Below, in pieces: positions 21,165 to 29,205 of a DNA stretch of 33,946 bases (the first letter of the stretch is position 1; every line of letters begins with the position of its first letter). The stretch spans positions 1 to 33,946 of the forward strand of contig CALXGC010000088.1 in NCBI GenBank assembly GCA_944387755.1. The letters run 5' to 3'. The notes beneath the pieces were generated by a model. That model had not been told where the DNA came from. It saw only the letters and a list, made by a program, of their open reading frames with translations, and made no database searches. Both the position numbers and the translations under genes were made by a program. The DNA is from an uncultured Oscillospiraceae bacterium. Lineage in GTDB: Bacteria > Bacillota_A > Clostridia > Oscillospirales > Oscillospiraceae.

Positions 21165-22331
21165 ATGCTTATTATCAACGGTACGGTTCACACCATGGAG
21201 GGCCTGGTGATACCGGGGGGCTATGTGGAGATTCAGGGGAATAAGATTGCCGGCTTCGGCCCCATGGAGGAGCGCCCCGGTAGCTGGGAGGGGGAGGTCT
21301 TCGACGCCCGCGGGGGACATATCCAGCCCGGCTTTGTGGACGCCCACTGCCATCTGGGGATGTTTGGGGACGCCACCGGCATCGAGGGGGACGACGGCAA
21401 CGAGGCCACCGACCCCTGCACCCCCCACCTGCGGGCCATCGACGCTGTGAACCCCCTGGACCGCTGCTTTCAGGAGGCCAGAGAGGCGGGCGTCACCACC
21501 GTCCTCACCGGCCCCGGCAGCGCCAACCCCATCAGCGGCCAGTTCGCCGCCCTGAAGACCAGCGGCCGGTGGGTGGACGAGATGGTGCTGAAGGCCCCGG
21601 CGGCCATGAAGCTGGCCCTGGGGGAGAACCCCAAGCTGGTCTATCACGAGCGCCACGAGACCCCCACCACCCGCATGGCTACCGCCGCCCTCATCCGGGA
21701 GAACCTCTCCAAAGCGCTGGAGTACGGCGAAAAGCTGGCGCGGGCGGCGGAGGACGAGGAGGAGGACAAGCCCGACTATGACGCCAAGCTGGAGGCCCTG
21801 CTGCCTGTGGTGCGGGGGGAGCTGCCCGTCCACATCCACGCCCACCGCGCCGACGACATCGCCACCGGAATCCGCATTTGTAAGGAATTTCATCTGAAGT
21901 ACGTCATTGTCCACGGCACCGAGGGCCACCTGATTCCCGACCTGCTCGCCCAGGAGGGGGCGGGGGTGATCACCGGGCCCTGCCTCACCGACCGCTCCAA
22001 GCCGGAGCTGGCCCGCCAGTCCCTGGAGACCCCGGCCATTTTACAGCGCTTCGGCGTGAAGACGGCCATCTGCACCGACCACCCGGAGACCCCCGTCCAG
22101 TACCTGCCCCTGTGCGCCGCCATGGCCATTCGGGGCGGGATGGACCCGGAGAGCGCCCTGGCCTGCGTCACCATCCACGCCGCGGAGCTGGCGGGGGCGG
22201 CGGACCGGGTGGGCTCCCTGGCCCCCGGCAAAGACGCCGACCTCACCGTCACCAGCGCCCATCCCCTCAACTGGCTCAGCCGGATGAAGCTGGTGGTGAT
22301 GGACGGGCGGGTGCTGCTCAACCGCCTTTGA
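21165..22331 (+). CDS. Amidohydrolase (imidazolonepropionase-like)
   Basis: A 388-residue metal-dependent hydrolase of the amidohydrolase superfamily. After a beta-sandwich start (IINGTVHTMEGLVIPGGYVEIQGNKI), the metal pair is HCH in PGFVDAHCHLGMF (about residue 60), further ligands are His in VHIHAHRADD and VIVHGTEGH, and the metal Asp is in TAICTDHPETP; the ending VGSLAPGKDADLTV closes the sandwich. Members of this branch are annotated as imidazolonepropionase-like or prolidase-like enzymes, and the substrate cannot be told. An AAAGAGGAA site precedes the ATG. A small TTCAGA/TCTGAA inverted repeat lies at about 21113-21132. It stands alone, without histidine-pathway neighbours. Confidence 0.85.
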   Translation: MLIINGTVHTMEGLVIPGGYVEIQGNKIAGFGPMEERPGSWEGEVFDARGGHIQPGFVDAHCHLGMFGDATGIEGDDGNEATDPCTPHLRAIDAVNPLDRCFQEAREAGVTTVLTGPGSANPISGQFAALKTSGRWVDEMVLKAPAAMKLALGENPKLVYHERHETPTTRMATAALIRENLSKALEYGEKLARAAEDEEEDKPDYDAKLEALLPVVRGELPVHIHAHRADDIATGIRICKEFHLKYVIVHGTEGHLIPDLLAQEGAGVITGPCLTDRSKPELARQSLETPAILQRFGVKTAICTDHPETPVQYLPLCAAMAIRGGMDPESALACVTIHAAELAGAADRVGSLAPGKDADLTVTSAHPLNWLSRMKLVVMDGRVLLNRL

Positions 22332-22340
22332 ATTTTCGGA

Positions 22341-22369
22341 TTGCTTTTTTGCGGAAAACGGGATATGAT
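22341..22369 (+). promoter_or_regulatory. SigA-type promoter of degV
   Basis: TTGCTT (22341-22346), 17 bases, then TATGAT (22364-22369), about 55 bases before the degV ATG. Confidence 0.72.
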
Positions 22370-22422
22370 AATGAGACATAGACGGTCCGGCGCGCCGGAA
22401 ACAGCAGGAAAGCGGGGAGAAC

Positions 22423-23334
22423 ATGAAATTTCAGATTGTCAGCGACAGCTCCTGTGACCTGGGACGGGAGCTGGCCCGGAAGCTGGGCGTGACGCTGGTC
22501 TCCTACTATGTCTCCATGGACGGCGAACACTACCTCCGGGAGGAGAAGGACGTCACCGCCCACGAATTTTACCAGCAGATGGCCGACCGCCCCGGCGTGT
22601 TTCCCCACACCTCCATGCCCACGGTGGAGGACTATCTGGAGGCCTTCCGCCCCCTGGCGGAGGCGGGGACGCCGGCGCTGTGCGTCTGCCTCAACGCGCC
22701 CTTCAGCGGCTCCTTCCAGTCCGCCTGCACCGCCCGTCAGATTCTGCTGGAGGAGTATCCCCAGGCGGACATCCAGGTGCTGGACTCCCGCCTGGCCACG
22801 GTGCTCCAGGGAGTGCTGGTGCTGGAGGCCGTCCATATGCGGGACCGGGGCTTCTCCCTGGCGCAGGCGGCCGCGGTTCTGGAGGAGACCCGGAATACGG
22901 GGCGCATCTTCTTCACCACCAGCGATTTGGACTACCTGCGCCACGGAGGGCGCATCGGAAAGGCCGCCCAGGCGGCGGGGACCCTTCTCCATGTCAAGCC
23001 CCTCATCGGCTATCAGGGGGACGGCCTTGTCACCGACGGCATCGCCCAGGGCCGGAAGAATTCCCTGACGCGGGTGATGGAGCTGTTCTACCGCTATCTG
23101 GACAGAAATCAGATTGACTTAAACGGGTACTACCTGGTGACGGGCTATGGCCTGGACCTGGAGGAGCACCAGGACTTTGCCCGCCGCCTGCTGGAGGGCC
23201 TGAAGGAGCGGGGCTGGCCGGCGGAGACCGCCGGAGCCTTTCAGATCGGCGTGACCATCGGGGTCCACACCGGCCCCACCCCCATCGGGCTGGGTATCCT
23301 GAAAAAGGAGCCGTCCGCTCCCCCTGAGACCTGA
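22423..23334 (+). CDS. DegV family fatty-acid-binding protein
   Basis: A 303-residue protein of the DegV/FakB type, which holds a fatty acid for phosphorylation by FakA. The start KFQIVSDSSCDLGRELARKLGV, the HTSMPTVEDYLEAF strand (usual form TSQPS), LNAPFSGSFQSA, VLDSRLATVLQGVLV and TTSDLDYLRHGGRIGKAA are all family hallmarks; the last is the usual L-x-x-L-x-x-GGRI element. The fatty-acid chain lies in the cytosol-facing pocket. No fakA is seen nearby. A hairpin with a weak T-run follows. Confidence 0.9.
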   Translation: MKFQIVSDSSCDLGRELARKLGVTLVSYYVSMDGEHYLREEKDVTAHEFYQQMADRPGVFPHTSMPTVEDYLEAFRPLAEAGTPALCVCLNAPFSGSFQSACTARQILLEEYPQADIQVLDSRLATVLQGVLVLEAVHMRDRGFSLAQAAAVLEETRNTGRIFFTTSDLDYLRHGGRIGKAAQAAGTLLHVKPLIGYQGDGLVTDGIAQGRKNSLTRVMELFYRYLDRNQIDLNGYYLVTGYGLDLEEHQDFARRLLEGLKERGWPAETAGAFQIGVTIGVHTGPTPIGLGILKKEPSAPPET

Positions 23335-23341
23335 ATTTCCC

Positions 23342-23385
23342 GCGGCGCCGGAGCTCTCTCTTTTCCGGCGCCGCAGTCCTTTTCC
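23342..23385 (+). terminator. Terminator-like hairpin after degV
   Basis: A perfect 11-bp stem (23342-23352 with 23364-23374) lies 8 bases after the degV stop; the tail AGTCCTTTTCC is a poor T-run. Confidence 0.62.
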
Positions 23386-23457
23386 GGGGAATTTGTAATG
23401 GAATTGTTGCTTGTTTTCTCCTGAAAATATGGTATGCTTTTGAAGGAGGCGGGGAAG

Positions 23458-24210
23458 TTGGACTACGACGCCCTTCTGAATATGGGGACGGAGCTGGGCT
23501 ATCAGCTCATGTACAGCGGCGCGGAGATCTACCGGGTGGAGGAGTCCGTCCGCCGCCTGCTGTCGGCCTACGGCGTGCAGCCCCAGGTGTTCGCCATCCC
23601 CAACTGCCTGATTGTCAGCGTAAACACCCCCCAGGGGCATCCCATCACCCGGATGCGCCGCATCCCGCCCCACGGCACGGACATCGAGCTGCTGGAGCGG
23701 TGCAACGACCTGTGCCGCCATCTGTGCCAGGAGGTCCTGCCCCTGGAGCGGGCCAAGTCCCTGGTGGACGGACTCAGCGGCGCCTGCCGGGTCTACCCCG
23801 TCCGGGTGCTTTTGTTGGGCTATATGGCCGCGGCGGCCTTCTTCGCCGCGTTTTTCGGCGGCGGCGTGCAGGATACCCTGTGCGCCGGCCTGTGCGGCCT
23901 GGCGGTGGGGCTGTGGATGTATTATCTGGGCGACCAACTGGCCCTGAACAGTTTTTTTAAGACCTTGATTGGCGCGGCCATCGCCTCCCTCAGCGCTCTG
24001 CTGCTGGCGGGGGTGGGGGCCGGACAAAACCTGGAGGCCATCACCATCGGCACTTTGATGGTCCTGGTGCCCGGCATGGCTCTGACCACCGCCATGCGGG
24101 AGATTATGGCCGGGGACGTCATCTCCGGGGTCAACCGCACGGCGGAGGCCCTGCTGGCCGCGGCGGCCATCGCCCTGGGGGTGGTGGTCTCCCTGGCTGT
24201 GGGACAGTAG
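23458..24210 (+). CDS. Threonine/serine exporter, ThrE N-terminal half
   Basis: A 250-residue membrane protein. The soluble start (LLNMGTELGYQLMYSGAEIYRVEESVRRLLSAYG, then VFAIPNCLIVSV) is the ThrE/DUF1212 domain; about five membrane helices follow from residue ~115, with TIGTLMVLVPGMALTTAMREIMAGDVISGVNR as the conserved core. With the next gene it forms a two-component exporter of threonine or serine. TTG at 23458 is the likely start: AAGGAGG (23443-23449) lies 8 bases upstream, while the in-frame ATG at 23434 falls in the probable -10 box (TATGCT 23433-23438, TTGTTT 23411-23416) and would not be in the message. Confidence 0.87.
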   Translation: MDYDALLNMGTELGYQLMYSGAEIYRVEESVRRLLSAYGVQPQVFAIPNCLIVSVNTPQGHPITRMRRIPPHGTDIELLERCNDLCRHLCQEVLPLERAKSLVDGLSGACRVYPVRVLLLGYMAAAAFFAAFFGGGVQDTLCAGLCGLAVGLWMYYLGDQLALNSFFKTLIGAAIASLSALLLAGVGAGQNLEAITIGTLMVLVPGMALTTAMREIMAGDVISGVNRTAEALLAAAAIALGVVVSLAVGQ

Positions 24211-24219
24211 GGGGCGCCT

Positions 24220-24678
24220 ATGGAGCTGATACAGGAATTTCTGCTCCCCTGCCTGTGGGCCTTTCTGGCCTGCGTGGGGTTCGGCCTGGTGTACAACATC
24301 CATGGGGCCGGTATTTTGATCTGCGGCCTGGGGGGCGCCCTGGGCTGGTTCGTCTACCTGGCGGTGCAGCGTCTGCCCGGCGGGTCCATCGCGGCCGCCT
24401 TTGCCGCGGCGGTGGCCATCGCCGTCTTCTCCGAGTGTATGGCCCGGCTGCGCCGCTGTCCCGTCACCGGCTATCTGCAGGTGGCCCTGCTCCCGCTGGT
24501 GCCCGGCTCCGGCATCTACTACGCCATGCGCTACTGCGTGGCGGGGGATACCGGCCAGTTCCTCTCCACCCTTCTGAGCACCTTCGGCATGGCCGCCTCC
24601 CTGGCGGTGGGGGCTATGCTGGCCTCGACGGTGCTGCGTATTCTGCTGCCCCACGTTCCCCAGAGGCATAAGAAATAA
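24220..24678 (+). CDS. Threonine/serine exporter, ThrE C-terminal half (ThrE_2/DUF3815)
   Basis: A 152-residue protein of four to five membrane helices. WAFLACVGFGLVYNIHGAGILICGLGGALGWFVYL at the start and VFSECMARLRRCPVTGYLQVALLPLVPGSGIYYAM in the middle are typical of the ThrE_2 family, which corresponds to the second half of single-chain ThrE of actinobacteria. It begins 9 bases after the stop of its partner, so the two are made together. The substrate (Thr or Ser) is inferred from the family. Confidence 0.87.
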   Translation: MELIQEFLLPCLWAFLACVGFGLVYNIHGAGILICGLGGALGWFVYLAVQRLPGGSIAAAFAAAVAIAVFSECMARLRRCPVTGYLQVALLPLVPGSGIYYAMRYCVAGDTGQFLSTLLSTFGMAASLAVGAMLASTVLRILLPHVPQRHKK

Positions 24679-24709
24679 ACACAGCGAATATCTGGAGGAA
24701 TTTTCTGCA

Positions 24710-25582
24710 ATGACTTTTGTTACCCGGCGCCGGCTGCTGGCCGGCCTTCTTTTGGGCGCGGTCCTGCTGTCCGGCTGCGCCCCCGCTTCTGATCCCGCGG
24801 ACAGCGCCTCTTCCGGCAGCTCCGCCCCGGCGGAGATTGCCGAAAATCCGGACCCGGAGGACTCCGCGCCGGAGGCTCCAGACGACGGAGACAGCCAGGA
24901 GGCCAGCGGCCCCGCCGCCCTGTCCTATGACTTCTCCCAGCCCTGTCCGGAGAGCCCGGCGGTGGACAACTCCTACTTTGAGGACGCCGCCTTCATCGGC
25001 GACTCCCGCACCGAGGGCTTCATGCTCTACAGCGGCGTCGGCTGCGGAGAGGACCTGACCTCCATCGGCATCTCCATCTTCAAGCTGGCGGAGAAGAAGG
25101 CCATTACCATCGACGGGGAGGACTATACCCTCCTGGAGGCCCTGGCGCTGAAGGAGTACGGGAAGGTATACCTGTCCCTGGGCGTCAACGAGCTGGGCTA
25201 TAACAACGACCAGGGCTTCTATGACGCCTACTGCCAGGCCATCGACGCCATCCGCGCCTGCCAGCCCAACGCGGTGATCTACATCCAGGGGCTGATTCCC
25301 CTCAACGAGGACCAAATCGCCGCCTCCGGCGGCTCTCCCTACCTCACCAACGAGCACCTGCTGGTCTACAACGACCTGATGAAGCAGGCCGCCCAGGAGA
25401 AGCAGGTGGTCTTTCTGGATCTGAATCCGGAGTTCGCCGGGCCGGACGGCCAGCTTCCCGCCGACGCCAGCAACGACGGCGTCCATCTGAAGAAGGCGTA
25501 CTGCCAGGCTTGGCTGGAGTACTTAAAAACCCACACGGTGTCCTATGAGACGCTGTATCCGAATCAGGAGGCCCAGGTATGA
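24710..25582 (+). CDS. SGNH/GDSL-type lipoprotein
   Basis: A 290-residue lipoprotein. The lipobox LLSGC puts the lipid on Cys23; residues 24-70 are a Ser/Pro/Asp/Glu-rich spacer. The SGNH fold begins at FIGDSRTEG with nucleophile Ser99, continues with the block-III-like LGVNELGYN (Asn160) and ends in DGVHL with Asp256 and His259, so the catalytic set is complete. Such surface enzymes remove or move acyl groups on wall glycans or polysaccharides. It overlaps the next lipoprotein gene by 4 bases. Related pairs occur next to MBOAT acyltransferases, but none is in this window. Confidence 0.87.
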   Translation: MTFVTRRRLLAGLLLGAVLLSGCAPASDPADSASSGSSAPAEIAENPDPEDSAPEAPDDGDSQEASGPAALSYDFSQPCPESPAVDNSYFEDAAFIGDSRTEGFMLYSGVGCGEDLTSIGISIFKLAEKKAITIDGEDYTLLEALALKEYGKVYLSLGVNELGYNNDQGFYDAYCQAIDAIRACQPNAVIYIQGLIPLNEDQIAASGGSPYLTNEHLLVYNDLMKQAAQEKQVVFLDLNPEFAGPDGQLPADASNDGVHLKKAYCQAWLEYLKTHTVSYETLYPNQEAQV

Positions 25583-26043
25583 GAAAAATACGCTTTGCAC
25601 TGGCCGCCGGCCTCTGCCTGCTGGCGCTGGCCGCCTGCGGCGGTTCCGCCGCCCAGCCCTATACCCAGGAACAGGCCCAGGAGATTCTGGACAGCGGGGT
25701 GTTTACCGACGATTTGGAGGAGCTGGACCTGGACACCGCCTGGGCTCTGTACGGGCTGGAGGAGGGCGGACTGACGCGGGAGCAGCTCACCGGCGGGATG
25801 GTCCGGCGCTCCGCAGGAGCCACCTGCGAGGAGCTGGCCCTGCTGGACTTCGCCGACGGCGAAGCCGCCCAGGCCGCCCTGGAGCCCCTGGAGGCCTATC
25901 TCCAGGACCAGATTGACAGCAACGCCGGCTACCGTCCGGCGGAGGTCCCCAAGCTGGAGGACGCTTTCCTCCAGGCGGCGGGAGACACGGTGCTGCTGGT
26001 GGTGTCCGCCGACACGGAGACGGTGGCGGAGCTGGCCGGCTGA
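25579..26043 (+). CDS. DUF4358 lipoprotein
   Basis: A 154-residue lipoprotein. The lipobox LAAC gives the lipidated Cys20. The mature part has repeated Glu/Leu/Ala-rich helices and the ending LEPLEAYLQDQIDSNAGYRPAEVPKLEDAFLQAAGDTVLLVVSAD, which fits DUF4358, a family of unknown function often encoded beside SGNH hydrolases. Its ATG overlaps the stop of the SGNH gene (ATGA), so the two are coupled and probably act at the same surface site. A terminator follows 11 bases after the stop. Confidence 0.82.
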   Translation: MRKIRFALAAGLCLLALAACGGSAAQPYTQEQAQEILDSGVFTDDLEELDLDTAWALYGLEEGGLTREQLTGGMVRRSAGATCEELALLDFADGEAAQAALEPLEAYLQDQIDSNAGYRPAEVPKLEDAFLQAAGDTVLLVVSADTETVAELAG

Positions 26044-26054
26044 GAGACAAAAAA

Positions 26055-26093
26055 CTCCGCCTGTCCGGGAAACCGGGCAGGCGGAGCTTTTTT
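26055..26093 (+). terminator. Terminator of the SGNH-DUF4358 pair
   Basis: A 14-bp stem with one mismatch-like step (26055-26068 with 26073-26086) is followed by CTTTTTTG. Confidence 0.93.
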
Positions 26094-26099
26094 GCTTTT

Positions 26100-26177
26100 T
26101 TACTTGTTCCGGTTGGTGACGATGCCCACGATCAGCACCGCGACGATGGCCACCAGAAACAGCAGTCCCATATTCAT
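26100..26177 (-). CDS. Small (25-residue) single-pass membrane peptide
   Basis: A short reading frame with excellent signals: AAAGGAGG, 8 bases, then ATG, 25 codons and TAA. The peptide starts MNMGLLFLVAIVAVLIV and ends GIVTNRNK, so it is one hydrophobic helix with a positively charged tail that would stay in the cytoplasm. A good promoter sits 74 bases upstream. I do not recognise a named family; small membrane peptides of this size often tune a larger membrane protein or respond to stress. Toxicity is possible but no antitoxin RNA was seen. It is between the clpC gene and the DUF4358 terminator. Confidence 0.72.
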   Translation of the reverse strand: MNMGLLFLVAIVAVLIVGIVTNRNK

Positions 26178-26250
26178 ACAGAGATCCTCCTTTAAAAATT
26201 AACAGGTTCAAAATACGGAGCGTTGCTTTCTTAACGGTTTCTTTACCTGC

Positions 26251-26279
26251 ATTATACAGGAGAGCAGTGTAAAAAGCAA
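26251..26279 (-). promoter_or_regulatory. SigA promoter of the small membrane peptide
   Basis: On the minus strand TTGCTT (26279-26274), 17 bases, then perfect TATAAT (26256-26251). A leader of about 70 nt follows. Confidence 0.82.
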
Positions 26280-26300
26280 TTGTTAATTTTAACGGAATTT

Positions 26301-28790
26301 TTATATCTTTTTGTCATTTCGTACAAAGCCAGACTGCTGACAGTCCTCTGAGAGGACAGAATGCTGTTCCGGACGCACCTGGAGCCGTCCGTTCTCCGCC
26401 GCGACCCGGAGGATATCCCCCCGCTTGAGGCGGCCCTCCAGCATCAGGCCGGCGGCGGGGTCCTCCACCTGGGCGGCGATGGCCCGGCGGAGGGGCCGCG
26501 CCCCATAGTCCCGGTCCCGGCCGGACTGGGTCAGCAGCTCCACCGCCCCGTCCTCCGCCTGGAGGGCGATGCCCTGGGCAGCGAGGCGCTGGCCGGTCTG
26601 ATCCAGCAGCCGGCGGGTGATGGCCGTCAGGGCGGCGGCGTCCAGGGGGTGGAACACCAGGGCGGCGTCCAGGCGGTTGAAGAACTCTGGGGCGAAGGTT
26701 TTTTGGGCCTCCTCCAGCACCGCCCCCTCCAGAGCGGCCCGGTCCGCCTCCCCTCCAGGGGAGAAGCCCATCCGGGTTCTCTGGTGAAAGTGCCGGGCCC
26801 CCAGATTGGAGGTCATGACCAGCACAGTGTTCCGAAAGTCGGTCTTCCGCCCCTGGGCGTCGGTGAGCACCCCCTCCTCCATCACCTGGAGGAGGATGGA
26901 CCACACGTCCCGGTGGGCCTTCTCCAGCTCGTCCAGCAGCACCACCGACCAGGGGTTCCGCCGCGCCCGCTCGGTGAGCTGTCCCCCCTCCTCGTGGCCC
27001 ACATAGCCGGGGGGAGAGCCAATCAGCCGGGAGACGGAGTGGGCCTCCATATACTCGGACATATCAAAGCGCAGCAGGGCGTCCTGAGAGCCGAAGAGAG
27101 TCTTTGCCAGAGAGCGGCACAGCTGGGTCTTCCCCACTCCGGTGGGGCCCAGCAGCAGGAAGCAGCCCACCGGCCGCCGGGGGTCCTTCAGCCCCATGCT
27201 GCCCCGGCGGATGGCCCGCGCCGCCGCCTCCACCGCCCGGTCCTGGCCCAGCAGGTCCCGGCGCAGGCTGTCCTCCAGCTCCAGCAGGGCCCGCCGGCCG
27301 GCCTCGTCCGGCCGGGAGACGGGGATTCCTGTCCACTGGGACAGCACCGCCCGGATGTGCGCCTCCCCCACGGAGCGGGGCGGCTGGGACCTCTGCCAGC
27401 GGCGGCGGCCCGCCTCCAGCTCCCGCCGGAAGTCCCCCTCTGCGTCCCGGAGTACCGCCGCCGCCTCGAAGTCCTGCTTCCGGATGGCCTGGGCCAGCTG
27501 CCGCTCCGCCTGGGAAGCCCGCTCCTCCAGGGCCTTCAGCTCCGGGGGGAGGGCACGGGCGGACAGCCGGGCCTGGGCGGCCGCCTCGTCCATCAGGTCG
27601 ATGGCCTTGTCGGGGAGAAACCGCTGGGGCAGATAGCGGATGGACAGGTCCACCGCCGCCTCCAGGGCCTCGTCGGTGATGGTCAGGCCGTGGTGGGCCT
27701 CATACCGCCCCCGCAGCCCCCTGAGAATGGACAGAGCCTCCGCCCGGCTGGGCTCCCGGACGGTGAAGGGGTGGAAGCGCCGGTCCGGGGCGGGGGCCTT
27801 CCCCAGAGGCTGCCGGTACACGTACAAAGAGGTGGCGCCGATGACCTGAATCTCCCCTCTGGAGAGGGCGGGCTTTAAGATATTGGCCGCGTCGATGGCC
27901 CCCTCGGCGGAGCCCGCCCCCACAATGGTGTGGAGCTCGTCAATGAACAGGATGACGTTCCCCGCCCGGCGCACCTCCTGGAGGACATGCTTCAGCTTCT
28001 CCTCAAATTCTCCCCGGTATTTGGTCCCGGCCACCATGGCGGACAGGTCCAGGGCGCACACCCGCTTGCCCAGCAGGTGGGCGGGGGCCGCGCCGCCGGC
28101 AATGGCCAGGGCCAGGCCCTCAGCCACCGCGGTCTTGCCCACCCCCGGCTCCCCGATGAGGGCGGGGTTGTGCTTGGTCCGCCGGGAGAGAATCTGAATC
28201 ACCCGCTGGAGCTCCGCCTCCCGGCCGATCACCGGGTCCAGACGGCCCTCGGCGGCCATGCGGGTAAAATCCCTGGCGCACTGGTCCAGCTGCCGGGTCT
28301 CTCCGCTCCGCTCCGGCTCCCGGCGGCAGGGGCGGAAGGGGGCCTCCCCGCTCTCGCCCTCCAGGGAGGCGCACACCGTCTGGTAGAGCTGCCGGCTGTC
28401 CACCTGACAGCCGGACAGGAGCTGCGCCGCGGCGCCGGCGGGCTCCCGCAGCAGGCCCAGCAGCAGGTGCTCCGCGCTGACCGCCCCCTGGCGGAGCCGC
28501 CGGCACTCCTCCGCCCCCCGCTGGATGGCCTGACAGCACCGGGGGGTCAGGCCCTGGCAGAGGGCGCGGTTGGGAATGCCGGCCCCCACCAGCTGGGAGA
28601 GGGCGGCCTGAAGGGTCCGGCTGTCCGCCCCGGCGGAGGACAGGGCGCGGGAGGCCAGGCTGTACTCCTGGCCGGCCAGGCCCAGCAGCAGGTGCTCGCT
28701 GCCCACATAGCTGTGGCCCAGCCGGGCGGCGCTCTCCTGGGCCAGTCGGATGGCCCCCAGGGCGGTGGATGTAAAGCGGCTGTCCGCCAT
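26301..28790 (-). CDS. ClpC-type AAA+ unfoldase with divergent first module
   Basis: An 829-residue Clp ATPase. Residues 1-145 hold the double Clp-N repeat (GHSYVGSEHLLLGL, VSAEHLLLGLL). AAA module 1 has Walker A GEPGVGKT (213-220) and Walker B LFIDE (281-285); a UVR-like linker (FEAAAVLRDAE) at about 441-451 marks the ClpC branch; module 2 has GPTGVGKT (548-555), VVLLDE (616-621) and sensor-2 GARPL (763-767). MGF at 674-676 sits where ClpC carries its ClpP-docking loop. In module 1 the usual [20 protein letters not shown] reads TSLYVYRQPLGKAPAPDRRF, losing the DE pair. No ctsR-mcsAB genes or CtsR site were seen, so it is probably a second ClpC paralogue. Confidence 0.88.
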   Translation of the reverse strand: MADSRFTSTALGAIRLAQESAARLGHSYVGSEHLLLGLAGQEYSLASRALSSAGADSRTLQAALSQLVGAGIPNRALCQGLTPRCCQAIQRGAEECRRLRQGAVSAEHLLLGLLREPAGAAAQLLSGCQVDSRQLYQTVCASLEGESGEAPFRPCRREPERSGETRQLDQCARDFTRMAAEGRLDPVIGREAELQRVIQILSRRTKHNPALIGEPGVGKTAVAEGLALAIAGGAAPAHLLGKRVCALDLSAMVAGTKYRGEFEEKLKHVLQEVRRAGNVILFIDELHTIVGAGSAEGAIDAANILKPALSRGEIQVIGATSLYVYRQPLGKAPAPDRRFHPFTVREPSRAEALSILRGLRGRYEAHHGLTITDEALEAAVDLSIRYLPQRFLPDKAIDLMDEAAAQARLSARALPPELKALEERASQAERQLAQAIRKQDFEAAAVLRDAEGDFRRELEAGRRRWQRSQPPRSVGEAHIRAVLSQWTGIPVSRPDEAGRRALLELEDSLRRDLLGQDRAVEAAARAIRRGSMGLKDPRRPVGCFLLLGPTGVGKTQLCRSLAKTLFGSQDALLRFDMSEYMEAHSVSRLIGSPPGYVGHEEGGQLTERARRNPWSVVLLDELEKAHRDVWSILLQVMEEGVLTDAQGRKTDFRNTVLVMTSNLGARHFHQRTRMGFSPGGEADRAALEGAVLEEAQKTFAPEFFNRLDAALVFHPLDAAALTAITRRLLDQTGQRLAAQGIALQAEDGAVELLTQSGRDRDYGARPLRRAIAAQVEDPAAGLMLEGRLKRGDILRVAAENGRLQVRPEQHSVLSEDCQQSGFVRNDKKI

Positions 28791-28898
28791 AATAGATCCC
28801 CTCGCAGTTTCAGTTTGGACTCCCCTCCGGCGGGAGAACAGATGGAAGCCGGGCCGGGAATCTTTTTTAACTATGCCCCCTTTTTGAGAAAATTAGCA

Positions 28899-28926
28899 TT
28901 GCAATTTTGAAAAGATGTGATAAAAT
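28899..28926 (+). promoter_or_regulatory. Promoter of the ferredoxin gene
   Basis: TTGCAA (28899-28904), 16 bases, then TAAAAT (28921-28926) preceded by TG, an extended -10 form. The ribosome binding site AAGGGAGGTG follows shortly. Confidence 0.78.
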
Positions 28927-28957
28927 AAAGTGTACTTTTAAGGGAGGTGTATTTCCA

Positions 28958-29128
28958 ATGGCTTATGTCATTAGCGATGCCTGCATCAGCTGCGGCTCCT
29001 GCGCGGACGCTTGCCCCGTGGGCGCCATTTCTCAGGGTTCCGACCACTATGTGATCGACGCCGGCGCCTGCCTGGACTGCGGGTCCTGCGCTGGCTCCTG
29101 CCCCATGGGCGCCATCTCTGAGGGCTGA
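28958..29128 (+). CDS. 2[4Fe-4S] ferredoxin
   Basis: A 56-residue clostridial ferredoxin that carries low-potential electrons between enzymes such as pyruvate:ferredoxin oxidoreductase and hydrogenase. Two cluster motifs are complete: Cys9-Cys12-Cys15...Cys19-Pro and Cys38-Cys41-Cys44...Cys48-Pro, and the two halves (CISCGSCADACPVGAIS and CLDCGSCAGSCPMGAIS) show the ancient internal duplication. The start at 28958 follows AAGGGAGGTG with 11 bases spacing. It is a single-gene transcript with its own promoter and terminator. Confidence 0.97.
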   Translation: MAYVISDACISCGSCADACPVGAISQGSDHYVIDAGACLDCGSCAGSCPMGAISEG

Positions 29129-29145
29129 TCTACATCCGTGGAAAA

Positions 29146-29180
29146 AACAGCTCCGGCCTTCGGGCCGGAGTTGTTTTTCT
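29146..29180 (+). terminator. Terminator of the ferredoxin gene
   Basis: CTCCGGCC (29151-29158) pairs with GGCCGGAG (29163-29170) around a TTCG loop, extended by AACAG/TTGTT pairing, then TTTTTCTTTTT. Confidence 0.93.
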
Positions 29181-29205
29181 TTTTCTGCAAGGAGCTTGAT
29201 TTGCA

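Noticed and set aside
28791..28898. CtsR or CIRCE heat-shock operator before the ClpC gene
   Set aside because: No tandem GGTCAAA-type heptads or CIRCE palindrome found; only a GAGGGGA ribosome binding site is clear.
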